Positions 8,176 through 17,200 of a stretch of DNA of 64,000 nucleotides are shown here, piece by piece. The stretch covers positions 682,001 through 746,000 of the forward strand of contig NZ_LT607410.1 of assembly GCF_900091515.1 (NCBI RefSeq), in the 5' to 3' direction. Position 1 is the first letter of the stretch; each line of letters begins with the position of its first letter. Under the pieces are notes generated by a model. It saw only the letters and a list, made by a program, of their open reading frames with translations. It was not told the origin of the DNA and made no database searches. Source of the stretch: Micromonospora purpureochromogenes. GTDB taxonomy: Bacteria > Actinomycetota > Actinomycetes > Mycobacteriales > Micromonosporaceae. A program made the translations under genes and the position numbers.

Positions 8176-8380
8176 GGCGTGGCCACCCCCGTACCAAGGT
8201 CGTCCTACCCGTCCAGGTCCGGTACGGAGCCTAGAACGGCGCCTCACGTTGATGCCTCCCGCGTTATGCGACCGTGTCCGATCCCACACATGTTTTTGAC
8301 ATTTCCACCGCGTTAACGGCAGTCGGGTGGTTCAGGTAATTCGCGGCCTTGCGGGGGGGTGATGGCCGTATTGACGCAGG

Positions 8381-8926
8381 TCAGCCCGGAAGTCGCCGGG
8401 CCGTGGAGGCGGAGAGGGCGGCGATCCGCGCTTCCCGACGGGCGGTACGAACCGCACGGGTCACGGAACGTCGAGAGTGATCGATGCGATGACCGGCGCG
8501 CCAGCGCAGACCCGGCTTTCCCTCGGTGTCGGCGGCGGCGAGCAGCAGGCCGCCGAAGAGCCCGAGGTTCTTCAGGAAGTGGACCTGGTTGTTGTTGCGC
8601 GCCGCCGGGTCGTCGTTCTTCCAGAAGGGATGTCCGGCGATGGTGACCGGCACCAACGTGCCGGCGAGCACGAGCGCGGCCGGCCGGGTGAACCTCCCGG
8701 TGGCCAGCATCAGGCCGGCGGCGAGCTGCACCGCCGAATTGGCGCGAACCAGTGTGGTGGTGTCGGTGGGAAGCCGCGGCGCGACGTTCGAGATCAACGG
8801 AGCGACCCGGTCGGTGATCGGCTGGGCGGCCGGCACGAGGCGCTCGGGGTGCTGGAAGTTGCGGACCCCGCTGATCACGAAGATGCCGCTCAACATGACG
8901 CGGGCGAGGGAGCGCACGGGTTTCAT
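8381..8926 (-). CDS. DoxX-family membrane protein
   Basis: A 181-residue protein with four predicted membrane segments and the DoxX pattern: LMLSGIFVISGVRNFQHPERL at the N-terminus, a PTDTTTLVRANSAVQLAAGLMLATGRF segment, and HPFW followed by NQVHFLKNLGLFGGLLLAAAD. The C-terminus is Arg-rich and cytoplasmic. DoxX proteins are small membrane proteins sometimes linked to thiosulfate oxidation or redox stress, but the role here cannot be read from the sequence. It is divergent from the GNAT gene, with 135 bp between. Confidence 0.9.
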   Translation of the reverse strand: MKPVRSLARVMLSGIFVISGVRNFQHPERLVPAAQPITDRVAPLISNVAPRLPTDTTTLVRANSAVQLAAGLMLATGRFTRPAALVLAGTLVPVTIAGHPFWKNDDPAARNNNQVHFLKNLGLFGGLLLAAADTEGKPGLRWRAGHRIDHSRRSVTRAVRTARREARIAALSASTARRLPG

Positions 8927-9061
8927 GGATCAGTCATACCCCGTCCGGGCGGCCGCTACCCCGGCAACGGCCGATCCGGGACCTTCCGACATGGACGTGA
9001 CGCCACGCCGATTCGAGCGACCGTCGCTGATGGACGTGCTCCGACCGGTAACGTCGCGCGG

Positions 9062-9607
9062 GTGACGACCCTGCGGCTGCGCCCCGAGGACCCGGCGGAC
9101 ATCGGTCCGGTCCGCATGGTGCTGGCCGCCGCCTTCGCCCGCCCGGACGCGGCGGTCCCCGGCGAGGTGGCGCTCGTCGACGAGTTGCGCGACAGCGACG
9201 CGTGGATTCCGGAGCTGGCCATGGTGGCCGAGTACGGCGGCGAGGTGGTCGGCTACGCCCTGCTCAGCCGGGTCTTCGTACAGTCAGACGACGTTCGCGC
9301 CCCGGCGTTGGCACTCGGGCCGGTCGCGGTGGCCCCGCACCGGCAGCGGGTCGGGCACGGCACGGCGGCGGTGCAGGCCGGGCTGGACGCCGCGACCGAG
9401 CTGGGTGAGCGCCTGGTGGTGGTGCTCGGTGATCCGGCGTACTACCGCCGCTTCGGGTTCGTCCGGGCGGACCGGATGGGGCTGACCAGCCCGTGGTCCG
9501 GTCTGGGGGAGCCGTGGCAGGCACTGGCGCTGCCGCCGAGCACCAGCGGCGAGGGACCACCGCCGCGCGGTGAGGTGGTGTTCCCGGCCCCCTGGTCCCG
9601 CGTCTGA
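9062..9607 (+). CDS. GNAT-family N-acetyltransferase (YhbS-like)
   Basis: A 181-residue acetyltransferase. It starts TTLRLRPEDPADIGPVRMVLAAAF, has the beta-strand MVAEYGGEVVGYALLSRV, and the acetyl-CoA binding segment ALGPVAVAPHRQRVGHGTAAV (Q/RxxGxG/A motif RQRVGHG) near 78-98. The later segment VVLGDPAYYRRFGFVRAD is typical of YhbS-type acetyltransferases. The substrate is unknown. The GTG start has TAACGT 7 nt upstream and no ribosome binding site, so it is probably leaderless. The open frame continues upstream of this GTG but lacks a plausible start. Confidence 0.92.
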   Translation: MTTLRLRPEDPADIGPVRMVLAAAFARPDAAVPGEVALVDELRDSDAWIPELAMVAEYGGEVVGYALLSRVFVQSDDVRAPALALGPVAVAPHRQRVGHGTAAVQAGLDAATELGERLVVVLGDPAYYRRFGFVRADRMGLTSPWSGLGEPWQALALPPSTSGEGPPPRGEVVFPAPWSRV

Positions 9608-9691
9608 CCGCCACCGGCGCGCCGTCGAGGTGACTGGTGCGCCGGGTGCGCCGCGGGTGCGCCGCGGGTGCGGTCGGAGAAGCCGGCGCGG

Positions 9692-10933
9692 TCAGGCCGG
9701 TTGGGTGCGCAGGTACCGGCCGAAGTGCGGGACGGTGAAGGCGACCGTGCCCCGCTCGCCGGAATAGATCAGGCCCTTCTTGATCAGCGCGTCCCGGGCC
9801 GGGGAGAGGCTCGCCGGCTTGCGTCCGAGCGCCCGGGCGATCTCCGCGGTCGGCACGGCCGCGTCCATGTCGTCCCGGCCGCCGCCGTCGGCCTCCCCTT
9901 CCACCAGGGACAGCGTCGCCATCGCGCGCATGTACTCGCGCTCGGCGGGGGTGGCCCGCTCGAACCGGGAGCCGAAGAAGCCGACCGCCAGTTCGGCCTC
10001 CGCCTCGGGGGCGGCCACCCGGACGTCCGCCGCGGTGATCGGCGAGCGGGGCGCGTGGTCCCAGGTCGCCTTCCCGTACGCCTGGACGAAGTAGGGATAG
10101 CCGCCGGACTTCTCGTAGAGCAGGTCGAGGGCCTTCTGCTCGTACTCGACCTGCTCCCGCTCGGCGGGCGCGCAGAGCGCCTGGTCGGCGGCGATCCGGT
10201 CGAGCCGGTCGATGCGCTGGTAGCGGAACAGCCGTTCGGAGTAGGACTTGGCCGCGCTGAGGACGGCCGGCAGGTGCGGCAGGCCGGCGCCCACCACGAT
10301 CAGCGGCGCGCCGAGCTGGGACAGCTCGTGGCAGGCGGCGCAGAGCGCCGAGACGTCCTCCGGGCCGAGATCCTGCATCTCGTCGATGAAGACGGCGATC
10401 CCGGTGCCCACGTCGGCGGCCACTCCGGCCGCGTCGCTGAGCAGTTCGACCAGGTCGATCTCGATGTCGCCGGAGTCGGCTCGGCCGCTGCTCGCCGGCA
10501 CGTCGATGCCGGGCTGCCAGCGGTCGCGCAGCTTGGGGGCGGCGGCACCGCGCCCGGCGGGCGCGGAGCGCTGGGCGAACGCCTTGAGCACGCCGAGGAA
10601 GGCGTCGATCCGGTCCGGGGCGCGGTGCCGGGGAGCCAGCTCGCGGACGGCCATGTGCAGCGCGGCGGCCACCGGCCGGCGCAGTGACTGGTCCGGCCGG
10701 GCCTCGATCTTGCCGGTGCCCCAGAGATGGTTGATCGCCTGCGAGCGGAGGGTGTTGAGCAGCACCGTCTTGCCGACGCCCCGCAGCCCGGTGAGCATCA
10801 AGCTGCGCTCGGGGCGGCCCCGGGCGATGCGTTCCAGGACCACGTCGAAGACGTCCAGCTCCCGCCCCCGGCCGGCGAGCTCGGGCGGGCGCTGGCCGGC
10901 GCCGGGGGCGTACGGGTTGCGGACCGGATCCAC
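9692..10933 (-). CDS. AAA-type ATP-binding protein (archaeal-ATPase-like)
   Basis: A 413-residue single-domain ATPase. The Walker A motif GLRGVGKT is at about 49-56; Walker B and sensor region reads GIAVFIDEMQDLGPED near 180; a sensor-1-like segment IVVGAGLPHLP follows. The C-terminal part (about 300-410) looks like a winged helix: TAEIARALGRKPASLSPARDALIKKGLI, then a short basic tail. This is the ORC/Cdc6-like layout of DUF-type ATPases in actinobacteria annotated only as ATP-binding protein. Start: GTG at 10933, with TACTCT 7 nt upstream (leaderless). No obvious partner is adjacent. Function unknown. Confidence 0.88.
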   Translation of the reverse strand: MDPVRNPYAPGAGQRPPELAGRGRELDVFDVVLERIARGRPERSLMLTGLRGVGKTVLLNTLRSQAINHLWGTGKIEARPDQSLRRPVAAALHMAVRELAPRHRAPDRIDAFLGVLKAFAQRSAPAGRGAAAPKLRDRWQPGIDVPASSGRADSGDIEIDLVELLSDAAGVAADVGTGIAVFIDEMQDLGPEDVSALCAACHELSQLGAPLIVVGAGLPHLPAVLSAAKSYSERLFRYQRIDRLDRIAADQALCAPAEREQVEYEQKALDLLYEKSGGYPYFVQAYGKATWDHAPRSPITAADVRVAAPEAEAELAVGFFGSRFERATPAEREYMRAMATLSLVEGEADGGGRDDMDAAVPTAEIARALGRKPASLSPARDALIKKGLIYSGERGTVAFTVPHFGRYLRTQPA

Positions 10934-11015
10934 GCATCGCAGAGTATCGGGCCGTCTAGCCGGGGGACTAGAGATGCATAGACGGCGCTACCGGCGTGTC
11001 TGCGGGCCTCGACAG

Positions 11016-11059
11016 CAATCTTGCCCTGTCTAGCGTCCATGCTAGACAGGGAAAGATTG
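11016..11059 (-). terminator. Strong hairpin between LppU-like gene and ATPase gene
   Basis: Arms of 19 nt with one mismatch, containing CCCTGTCTAGC and GCTAGACAGGG, enclose a 6-nt loop. The hairpin begins 5 nt after the stop of the 11065-11691 gene and lies before the ATPase promoter, as expected of a terminator separating two minus-strand genes. Confidence 0.75.
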
Positions 11060-11064
11060 GCCTA

Positions 11065-11691
11065 CTAGGAGTGTTTCCCCAGGCAGAGCACGTAGTCGAA
11101 GAGGTCGACCGGGTTGTCGTGCACGTAGTTGGCCGTCGACCTCGGCGAGAGGGTCCGGCACCGCTGCCCGTCCGTGGTCTCCGGGATCCGCAGCAGCACC
11201 TCGAACGTGTCCGGGCCGCAGGGCACCTCGCGCAACTCGGCGTCCTCGTCCGTGCCGTCGTTGACCACGCAGTCGCCCACCGCCACGTCGATCCCCTCGG
11301 TCGGGTCGGGCTCGGCGGTGCTCGGGTCGGTGCCCGGCTCCTCCGTCGCCGCCGCCGACGGTTCGGCCGACGTGACCACCGTCGGCGACGCGTCGTCAGC
11401 GCTGGTCGCCCGCCACACCGCGAAGCCGGTCAGCCCGAGGCAGGGACAGAGCAGCAGGACCGCGACCAGCCCGATGATCAGGGCGATCCGGCCGCCGTTC
11501 CGGCGGGGCGTGGGCGGCAGCGCGTACCCCGGGGGTGGTGGCGCGTGGAACTGCGGGATGGGTCCGGCCGGCGGGAACGGCCCGGGCGGGGGGTACCCAC
11601 CGCCCGGGGCGGGTGGTGGCGGTCCGACGGAGTCGGCGGTGGGTCGCTGGTAGGGGTCGTCCGGCTGGCCGGGTGGTCCGAAGGATGCCAT
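11065..11691 (-). CDS. LppU/SCO3897-like membrane-anchored protein (paralog 1)
   Basis: A 208-residue protein with a Pro/Gly-rich cytoplasmic N-terminus (about 1-62), one membrane segment (IALIIGLVAVLLLCPCLGLTGFAVW, about 69-93), a Thr/Ser/Glu/Pro linker, and a small extracytoplasmic domain (about 135-208). That domain has four cysteines in the order GDCVV, VPCGP, QRCRT and VLCLGK, probably two disulfides. The final YVLCLGKHS matches the end of the upstream paralog (FVLCLKQR). The family resembles LppU/SCO3897 proteins; function unknown. It lies 19 bp after the paralog, so the two form an operon. Confidence 0.85.
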   Translation of the reverse strand: MASFGPPGQPDDPYQRPTADSVGPPPPAPGGGYPPPGPFPPAGPIPQFHAPPPPGYALPPTPRRNGGRIALIIGLVAVLLLCPCLGLTGFAVWRATSADDASPTVVTSAEPSAAATEEPGTDPSTAEPDPTEGIDVAVGDCVVNDGTDEDAELREVPCGPDTFEVLLRIPETTDGQRCRTLSPRSTANYVHDNPVDLFDYVLCLGKHS

Positions 11692-11710
11692 GTCTTCCCC
11701 AGGGGTGGGA

Positions 11711-12385
11711 TCAGCGCTGCTTCAGGCAGAGGACGAAGTCGAGGGTGTCCAGTTCGCTGTCGAAGAAGTACCAGTTGGTGTAGCCGGTGACCTTGGCGCA
11801 CTTGGCCTCGGCGTCCCGCTCACCGCTGGTCTCCCCGTCGAAACGCCGCAGCACCTCGTACGTCTTCGGGGCGCAGTCGCTGATCAGCAGCTTGGGCTTG
11901 CCGCCCGCCGGGCCCTCGTTGCGCACGCACTGCCCCGCCTTCACGAACCGGGGATCGGCGGACGAGGCCGGCGCGGGGGTGGTCGGCGCCGGCTCGCCCG
12001 GCCCGGGCAGCGCCGCGCTGGGCGCCGCCGACGCGGTGGACGCGCCGTTCGACGCCGGTTCGTCGTCCCGGCCGGCCAGGTACCAGAGCGTGGCGGCGCC
12101 GCCGAGGACGAGCACCGCCAGCATGGCCAGCACCGCGATCAGCGGACCCCGGCCCCGTTTCGGCCGCGGCGGCGTCGGGTCGCCGAGGTAGGCGGTCGGG
12201 CCGGCCGACCGGTACGGCTCGGTGGGCGGGTGGACCTCGGTGGCCGCCCACCCCGGCTGGTGGGCCTGCGACTCGCCCCATGCGGGCGGGCCGTGCGGAT
12301 CCGGTGCGGCGCCGTACGCGTCCTCCGGGCGTCGCCCGCCCCACGGCTCCGGGGCGCCGCCACCCGGTGGCCCGTAGTTCGCCAT
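11711..12385 (-). CDS. LppU/SCO3897-like membrane-anchored protein (paralog 2)
   Basis: A 224-residue protein with the same layout as its downstream neighbour: Gly/Pro-rich cytoplasmic N-terminus starting MANYGPPGGG, a membrane segment (GPLIAVLAMLAVLVLGGAATLWYLAG), an Ala/Ser/Pro linker, and a four-cysteine extracytoplasmic domain ending YFFDSELDTLDFVLCLKQR. The ATG at 12385 is chosen because GCAGGAGG lies 5 nt upstream; an earlier in-frame start at 12424 has no such signal. The pair probably arose by tandem duplication. The short gap to the divergent EamA gene must hold both promoters. Confidence 0.85.
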   Translation of the reverse strand: MANYGPPGGGAPEPWGGRRPEDAYGAAPDPHGPPAWGESQAHQPGWAATEVHPPTEPYRSAGPTAYLGDPTPPRPKRGRGPLIAVLAMLAVLVLGGAATLWYLAGRDDEPASNGASTASAAPSAALPGPGEPAPTTPAPASSADPRFVKAGQCVRNEGPAGGKPKLLISDCAPKTYEVLRRFDGETSGERDAEAKCAKVTGYTNWYFFDSELDTLDFVLCLKQR

Positions 12386-12469
12386 GCACGCCTCCTGCGT
12401 ACTCGGTGCTGAGAGGCCGGACACCCGTACGGGACACCGACGCCGAGGTCACCGTAGCGTGGTCCACCG

Positions 12470-13453
12470 ATGAGCTCATCTCCCGCGAGTGCGACACCCG
12501 TCCGGCCCGGCCTGATCTGGACGGCGCTGCTGCTGGTCTACGTCCTGTGGGGCTCCACCTATCTCGGCATCCGGATCGCCGTGGAGTCCATGCCGCCGCT
12601 CGCCTCGGCCGCCCTCCGGTTCGCCGCCGCCGGGCTGGTGCTCGCCGTGGTCCTGCGGGTGCGACGCGGCCCGGGGGCGTTGCGGGTCGACCGCCGTCAG
12701 CTCGCCTCCGCCGCCCTGGTCGGGGTGCTGCTGCTGGCCGGCGGCAACGGTCTGGTGGTGCTCGCCGAGGCGGGTCCGCCCGGGGTGGCCGTGCCGTCGG
12801 GCATCGCCGCGCTGCTGGTGGCCACCGTCCCGCTGCTGGTGGTGCTGCTGCGCACCGCCACCGGTGACCGGCCGCGCGGCTGGACCTTCGCCGGGGTGAC
12901 GCTCGGCTTCCTCGGCCTGGTGCTGCTGGTGCTGCCGACCGGTGGCACGGGCGCGGTGCCGCTGGCCGGCGCGCTCACCGTGGTCGCCGGAGCCACCTCC
13001 TGGTCGGTCGGCTCGTTCCTGTCCAATCGGCTGGCCATGCCCGGCGACCCGTTCGTCGCCACCGTGTACGAGATGTTCGCCGGCGGGGCGGCGCTCGCCG
13101 TGCTCGCCCTGGCCCGGGGCGAGCTGCGCGACTTCTCGCCGGGCGAGGTGACGGGCCGGTCCTGGGCGGCGCTGGCCTACCTGATGGTGGCCGGCTCGCT
13201 GGTGGCCTTCACCGCGTACGTCTGGTTGCTGCACCACGCGCCCATCTCACTGGTCGCCACGTACGCCTACGTCAACCCGGCCGTCGCGGTCGGGCTCGGC
13301 GCGCTGCTGGTCGCCGAGCCGATCACCGCGCAGGTGCTGCTGGGCGGTGCGGTGATCGTGGCCGGCGTGGCACTGGTGGTGAGCACCGAGCGACCCCGGC
13401 GGCCGGCGGCGGAGCCCACCGACGGGGCAGCCGCGGAACCGGCGCACCGGTAA
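12470..13453 (+). CDS. EamA-family (DMT superfamily) transporter
   Basis: A 327-residue protein with about ten membrane segments in two EamA repeats. Repeat 1 opens with LIWTALLLVYVLWGSTYLGIRIAVESMPPL, the hallmark of RhaT/EamA permeases; repeat 2 (about 155-300) contains GSLVAFTAYVWLLHHAPISLVATYAYVNPAVAVGLGALLVAEPI. The C-terminus is a short charged tail. Family members export amino acids or other metabolites; the substrate is not predictable here. A TAGCGT hexamer lies 9 nt before the ATG. The prepilin peptidase gene follows after 11 bp. Confidence 0.93.
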   Translation: MSSSPASATPVRPGLIWTALLLVYVLWGSTYLGIRIAVESMPPLASAALRFAAAGLVLAVVLRVRRGPGALRVDRRQLASAALVGVLLLAGGNGLVVLAEAGPPGVAVPSGIAALLVATVPLLVVLLRTATGDRPRGWTFAGVTLGFLGLVLLVLPTGGTGAVPLAGALTVVAGATSWSVGSFLSNRLAMPGDPFVATVYEMFAGGAALAVLALARGELRDFSPGEVTGRSWAALAYLMVAGSLVAFTAYVWLLHHAPISLVATYAYVNPAVAVGLGALLVAEPITAQVLLGGAVIVAGVALVVSTERPRRPAAEPTDGAAAEPAHR

Positions 13454-13464
13454 CGTCCCGGCCC

Positions 13465-14094
13465 GTGTTCGTCGGGCTGCTGACCGCCGCCGCGCTCTGC
13501 GGCGGCCTCGTCGGCGCGGCGGCGCCGACGTTCGCCCGCCGGTTCACCACGGACCGGTCCGCCACCGCTCGGTGGGCGGTCGGCTGGGCGGTCGTCGGGG
13601 CGGTGGTGTTCGCCGGGCTGGCCGCCGCGCTCGGGCCGGACCCGGCCCTGCCGGCGTACCTGCTGGTGGCGGCCTTCGGTGTGGTGCTGGCGGCGGTCGA
13701 CCTGGCCTGCCTGCGGCTGCCCGATCCGCTGGTCGGCGCGGCCGCCCTCGGCGGCGTCGCCGGCCTCGGGGTGGCCGCGCTCGCCGCCGGCACGCCGGGC
13801 CGCCTGGCGGTCGCCCTCGCCGGGGCCGCGCTCTCCTTCTCCGGGTACGTCCTGCTGGCGCTGCTGCCCGGCGCCCGGCTCGGTTTCGGCGACGTCAAGC
13901 TCGCCGCCGCCCTCGGCCTGCCGCTCGGCTGGCTGGGCTGGCCGACCCTGGGCTACGGGTTGCTCCTGCCGCACCTGCTCAACGGCGTGCTGGTGCTGGC
14001 CCTGCTGGTCGCCCGCCGGGTACGCCGGGACACCGCCCTGCCGTTCGGTCCGGCGCTGCTCGCCGGGGCCTGGCTGGCCGTGCTCCTCGCCTGA
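13465..14094 (+). CDS. Small prepilin peptidase (A24 family)
   Basis: A 209-residue integral membrane aspartic protease. Both catalytic aspartates sit in their usual contexts: AAVDLACLRLPDPL (about 74-87; the first Asp follows a membrane helix) and GFGDVKLAAALG (about 137-148; the GxGDxK motif). There is no N-terminal methylase domain or zinc-binding cysteine tetrad, so it is the short CpaA/TadV type that cleaves Flp/Tad-type prepilins. No Tad pilus genes are in the window. The GTG start lies 11 bp after the EamA gene, so co-transcription is likely. Confidence 0.9.
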   Translation: MFVGLLTAAALCGGLVGAAAPTFARRFTTDRSATARWAVGWAVVGAVVFAGLAAALGPDPALPAYLLVAAFGVVLAAVDLACLRLPDPLVGAAALGGVAGLGVAALAAGTPGRLAVALAGAALSFSGYVLLALLPGARLGFGDVKLAAALGLPLGWLGWPTLGYGLLLPHLLNGVLVLALLVARRVRRDTALPFGPALLAGAWLAVLLA

Positions 14095-14152
14095 CCCGGC
14101 CGGCCCTGCTGCTCGCCGGCTCCTGCTGCGCAGGCCCGTCCCGTTCTGCGCG

Positions 14153-14195
14153 TGATACCTGACAGGTATCAAGATGACTCTGAGATATCACGCTC
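14153..14195. promoter_or_regulatory. 19-bp palindrome plus a motif shared with 52.2 kb
   Basis: TGATACCTGACAGGTATCA (14153-14171) is a perfect palindrome with 8-bp arms and a 3-nt centre. Three bases later, 14174-14195 matches 52246-52267 at 19 of 22 positions, sharing ATGACTC, GAG and ATCACGCTC. The region lies between two convergent genes, where no promoter for either is expected. It is not an obvious terminator (no GC-rich stem or T run). It looks like a protein binding site or a member of a dispersed repeat family. Confidence 0.5.
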
Positions 14196-14266
14196 GTCGG
14201 GGTGTCCGCCCGGGTGCGGGCCGTCCATGGGCGCGACGAGCCGCGGGACGGTACCGGCCAGCCGGG

Positions 14267-17200
14267 TCAGATCAGGCGGAGCTGGCGGTCCTTCGGTCGG
14301 CGGGGCTCGGTCTCGCCGAAGCGCTCGAAGAGCCCGGCGTCGATCACGTCGAGGAACGGCGACGGCCGGCAGTCCCGCTCCGACCCGTGCCGGACCCGGC
14401 GGGCGGCGTGGCTGACGTAGAGCCGGTCCTGGGCGCGGGTCAGCCCGACGAAGAAGAGCCGCCGCTCCTCGGCGACCGCGTCGTCGTCCGGCTCGGTGCC
14501 GGGCCAGCGCAGTGGCAGCAGCCCGTCCTCGGCGCCGACCAGGAAGACCACCGGGAACTCCAGTCCCTTGGCGGCGTGCAGGGTGAGCAGGGTGACCGCC
14601 TCGGCGCGCGGGTCGAGCGCATCCACCTCCGCGCCGGTGGCGAGCTGGGACAGGAACAGCCCGAGGTCGTCGCCGCAGCGGCGGGCCAGCGGGGTGAGCA
14701 GGTCGACCGCCGTGCGGACGTCCTCGGGGCGTACCGCGGCGGCGCCGTCCAGCGTCGGCACGGCGAAGCGCTCCGCCAGCACCTGGCCGGCGAGCCGGAC
14801 GCGGGCCGCCAATGAGCCGTCCAGCCCGTCGGCGTGCCGCAGCTCCCGGGCGATGGCGGTCACCCCGGGTCGGTCCCGCAGTCGGTCGTGCGAGCGCTTC
14901 TGCACCGGGATGTTCGCCCGGGCGAGGGCGTCCACGATCGGGGCGGCCTGCGAGTCGGTGCGGTAGAGCACCGCGATGTCGGAGAAGGAGAGCGTGGTGG
15001 GCCGGCCGTCGATCCGGCCCGAGTCCAGCGACCGGTGGGAAAGGCCGCCGACCAGCTCGTCGATGGTGCGTACCACGAAATCGGCCTCGTCGGCGACGGA
15101 GGCCGCCGGGTAGCGGCCGACCAGCGGGGCCTCCGGGTCGAGCCGGGCCGGGTCGAGCCGGCGGCCCCGCACCAGCGACGACGGCGCGATGGCCTGCACG
15201 GCGGCGGCCAGGATCGGTGCCGACGAGCGGTAGTTGCGGTTCAACCGGACCAGCCGGGCGTCGGTGAAGTCCTGCGAGAAGCGCAGGAAGTAGCCCACGT
15301 CCGCGCCCCGGAACGAGTAGATCGCCTGGTCCGGGTCGCCGATCGCGCAGAGGTTGCCGTCGGCGGGGCTGAGCAGGCGCAGCAACTCGTACTGGACCGC
15401 GTCGACGTCCTGGTACTCATCGACGAAGATCCACCGCCAGCGCTCGCGGTAGTCGCGCATCAGCTTCTTGTCGGCCTTCAGCAGCGCGACGGGCAGGGTC
15501 AGCAGCTCGTCCAGGTCGACCAGGTCCTGCTTGCGCAGCAGCGCGGTGTAGCGGTCCGGGTCGTCGCCGGCCTCGGCGCGGGCGGCCGCCCGGTCGGCGT
15601 CGTCGGCGATCCGGAAGTCCGCCGGCAGCCCGGCGGCGGCCGCGTTCTCCCGCAGGATGGTCAGCCCGAGCGAGTGGAACGTGCCGACGGTGACGTCCTC
15701 GGCCACCGGGCCGAGCAGCCCGTCCAGCCGGTGCCGCAGCTCCTCGGCGGCCCGCCGGGTGAAGGTGATCGCCAGGCACTGCTCGGGGAAGACGTTCAGC
15801 TCCGCGCAGAGGTACGCGATCCGGTGGGTCAGTGTCCGGGTCTTGCCGGTACCGGGGCCGGCCACGATCAGCAGTGGGCCACCGGGCGCGGACGCGGCCA
15901 CCCGCTGCATCGCGTCCAGCCGGTCGAGCAGGCCGGTGCCGACCTCCTCCATGCCGGCGAGCATCGGTTCGAACGGCTCGTGCGGCGAGGGCGCCGGCGC
16001 GATCGGCGGGGGAGGCGGCGGCGCGGCCTTCCGCTTCGGCTCGGCCTTCGGCGCCGCCGGGCGACGGACCTTCGCCGCCGGCTCCGCGGGCCGTCGCTGC
16101 GCCGGCACGGGTACGTCGAAGAGCGTCTCCGCCTGCGCCCCCGTCGCCTTCGCGCCCAGCTCGGCGGGGTCGAAGAGGGTGATCACGCCGTACTCGCCGT
16201 CGTAGCCCGGCACCCGGCGGACATCGCCGCGGCGCAGCCGGCCGATGCCCTCGGCCAGCAGCTCGCCGCCGACCCGCCCGATCTCGTCCAGCGGGGTACG
16301 GGTGAGGATCTCCAGCTCGGGGCCGAGCGCGGCGACCAGCTCGTGGAGTTTCCCCTCGACCCTCTTGCTCCGCGCACCCACCTTGTTGATCTCGCCGAGG
16401 ATCTCGGCCAGCGGCACCAGGTGGGTGACCTCGCGGGCGTGGGCGGGGCGGTGCCCCGCCGGCCGGTCGGCCAGCTCCTCGACCCGGCTCAGCACGCCGA
16501 CGGTCAGCGGCTTGCCACACTCCGGGCAGCGTCCACCGGCCTGCCGGGTCCGCTCGGGCGACCAGTTGACGCCGCAGAGCCGGTGCCCGTCCGCGTGGTA
16601 CTTCCCCTCCTCCGGGAAGAACTCGATCGTCCCGGCCAGCCCGTCGCCGGTGCGCAGCGCCTCGCGGATCGCGAAGTAGTCGCGATTGGCGGAGAAGACA
16701 GTCGCCTCCCGGGCCAGTGCCGGCGGGGAGTGCGCGTCGGAGTTGGAGACGAGCTGGTAGCCGTCCAGGCTGCCGACCCGCCAGTTCATCTCCGGGTCGG
16801 AGGAGAGGCCGGTCTCCACCGCGAAGACGTGCTCGGCCAGGTCGGCGTAGCAGTCGGCGATCGCGTCGAAGCCGGACTTCGAGCCGAGGGCGGAGAACCA
16901 GGGCGTCCAGATGTGCGCCGGGACCAGGTAGCCGTCGGCGCTGGCCTCCAGAGTGATCTCCAGCAGGTCCCGGGAGTCCAGGCCGAGGATCGGCCGGCCG
17001 TCCGAGCCGAGGTTGCCGATCCGGCCCAGCGCCGTGTTGAACCGCGCCACCGCGTCCAGGTCGGGCAGGTAGATCAGGTGGTGGACCTTGCGGGTCCGGT
17101 CGTCCCGCTTGTAGATCGTGGAGATCTCCACGCTCAGCATGAACCGGACCGGGTCGGTCTCCGCCTCGCTGGCCAGCCAGGGCGGGAGCCGGCGGGCGAT

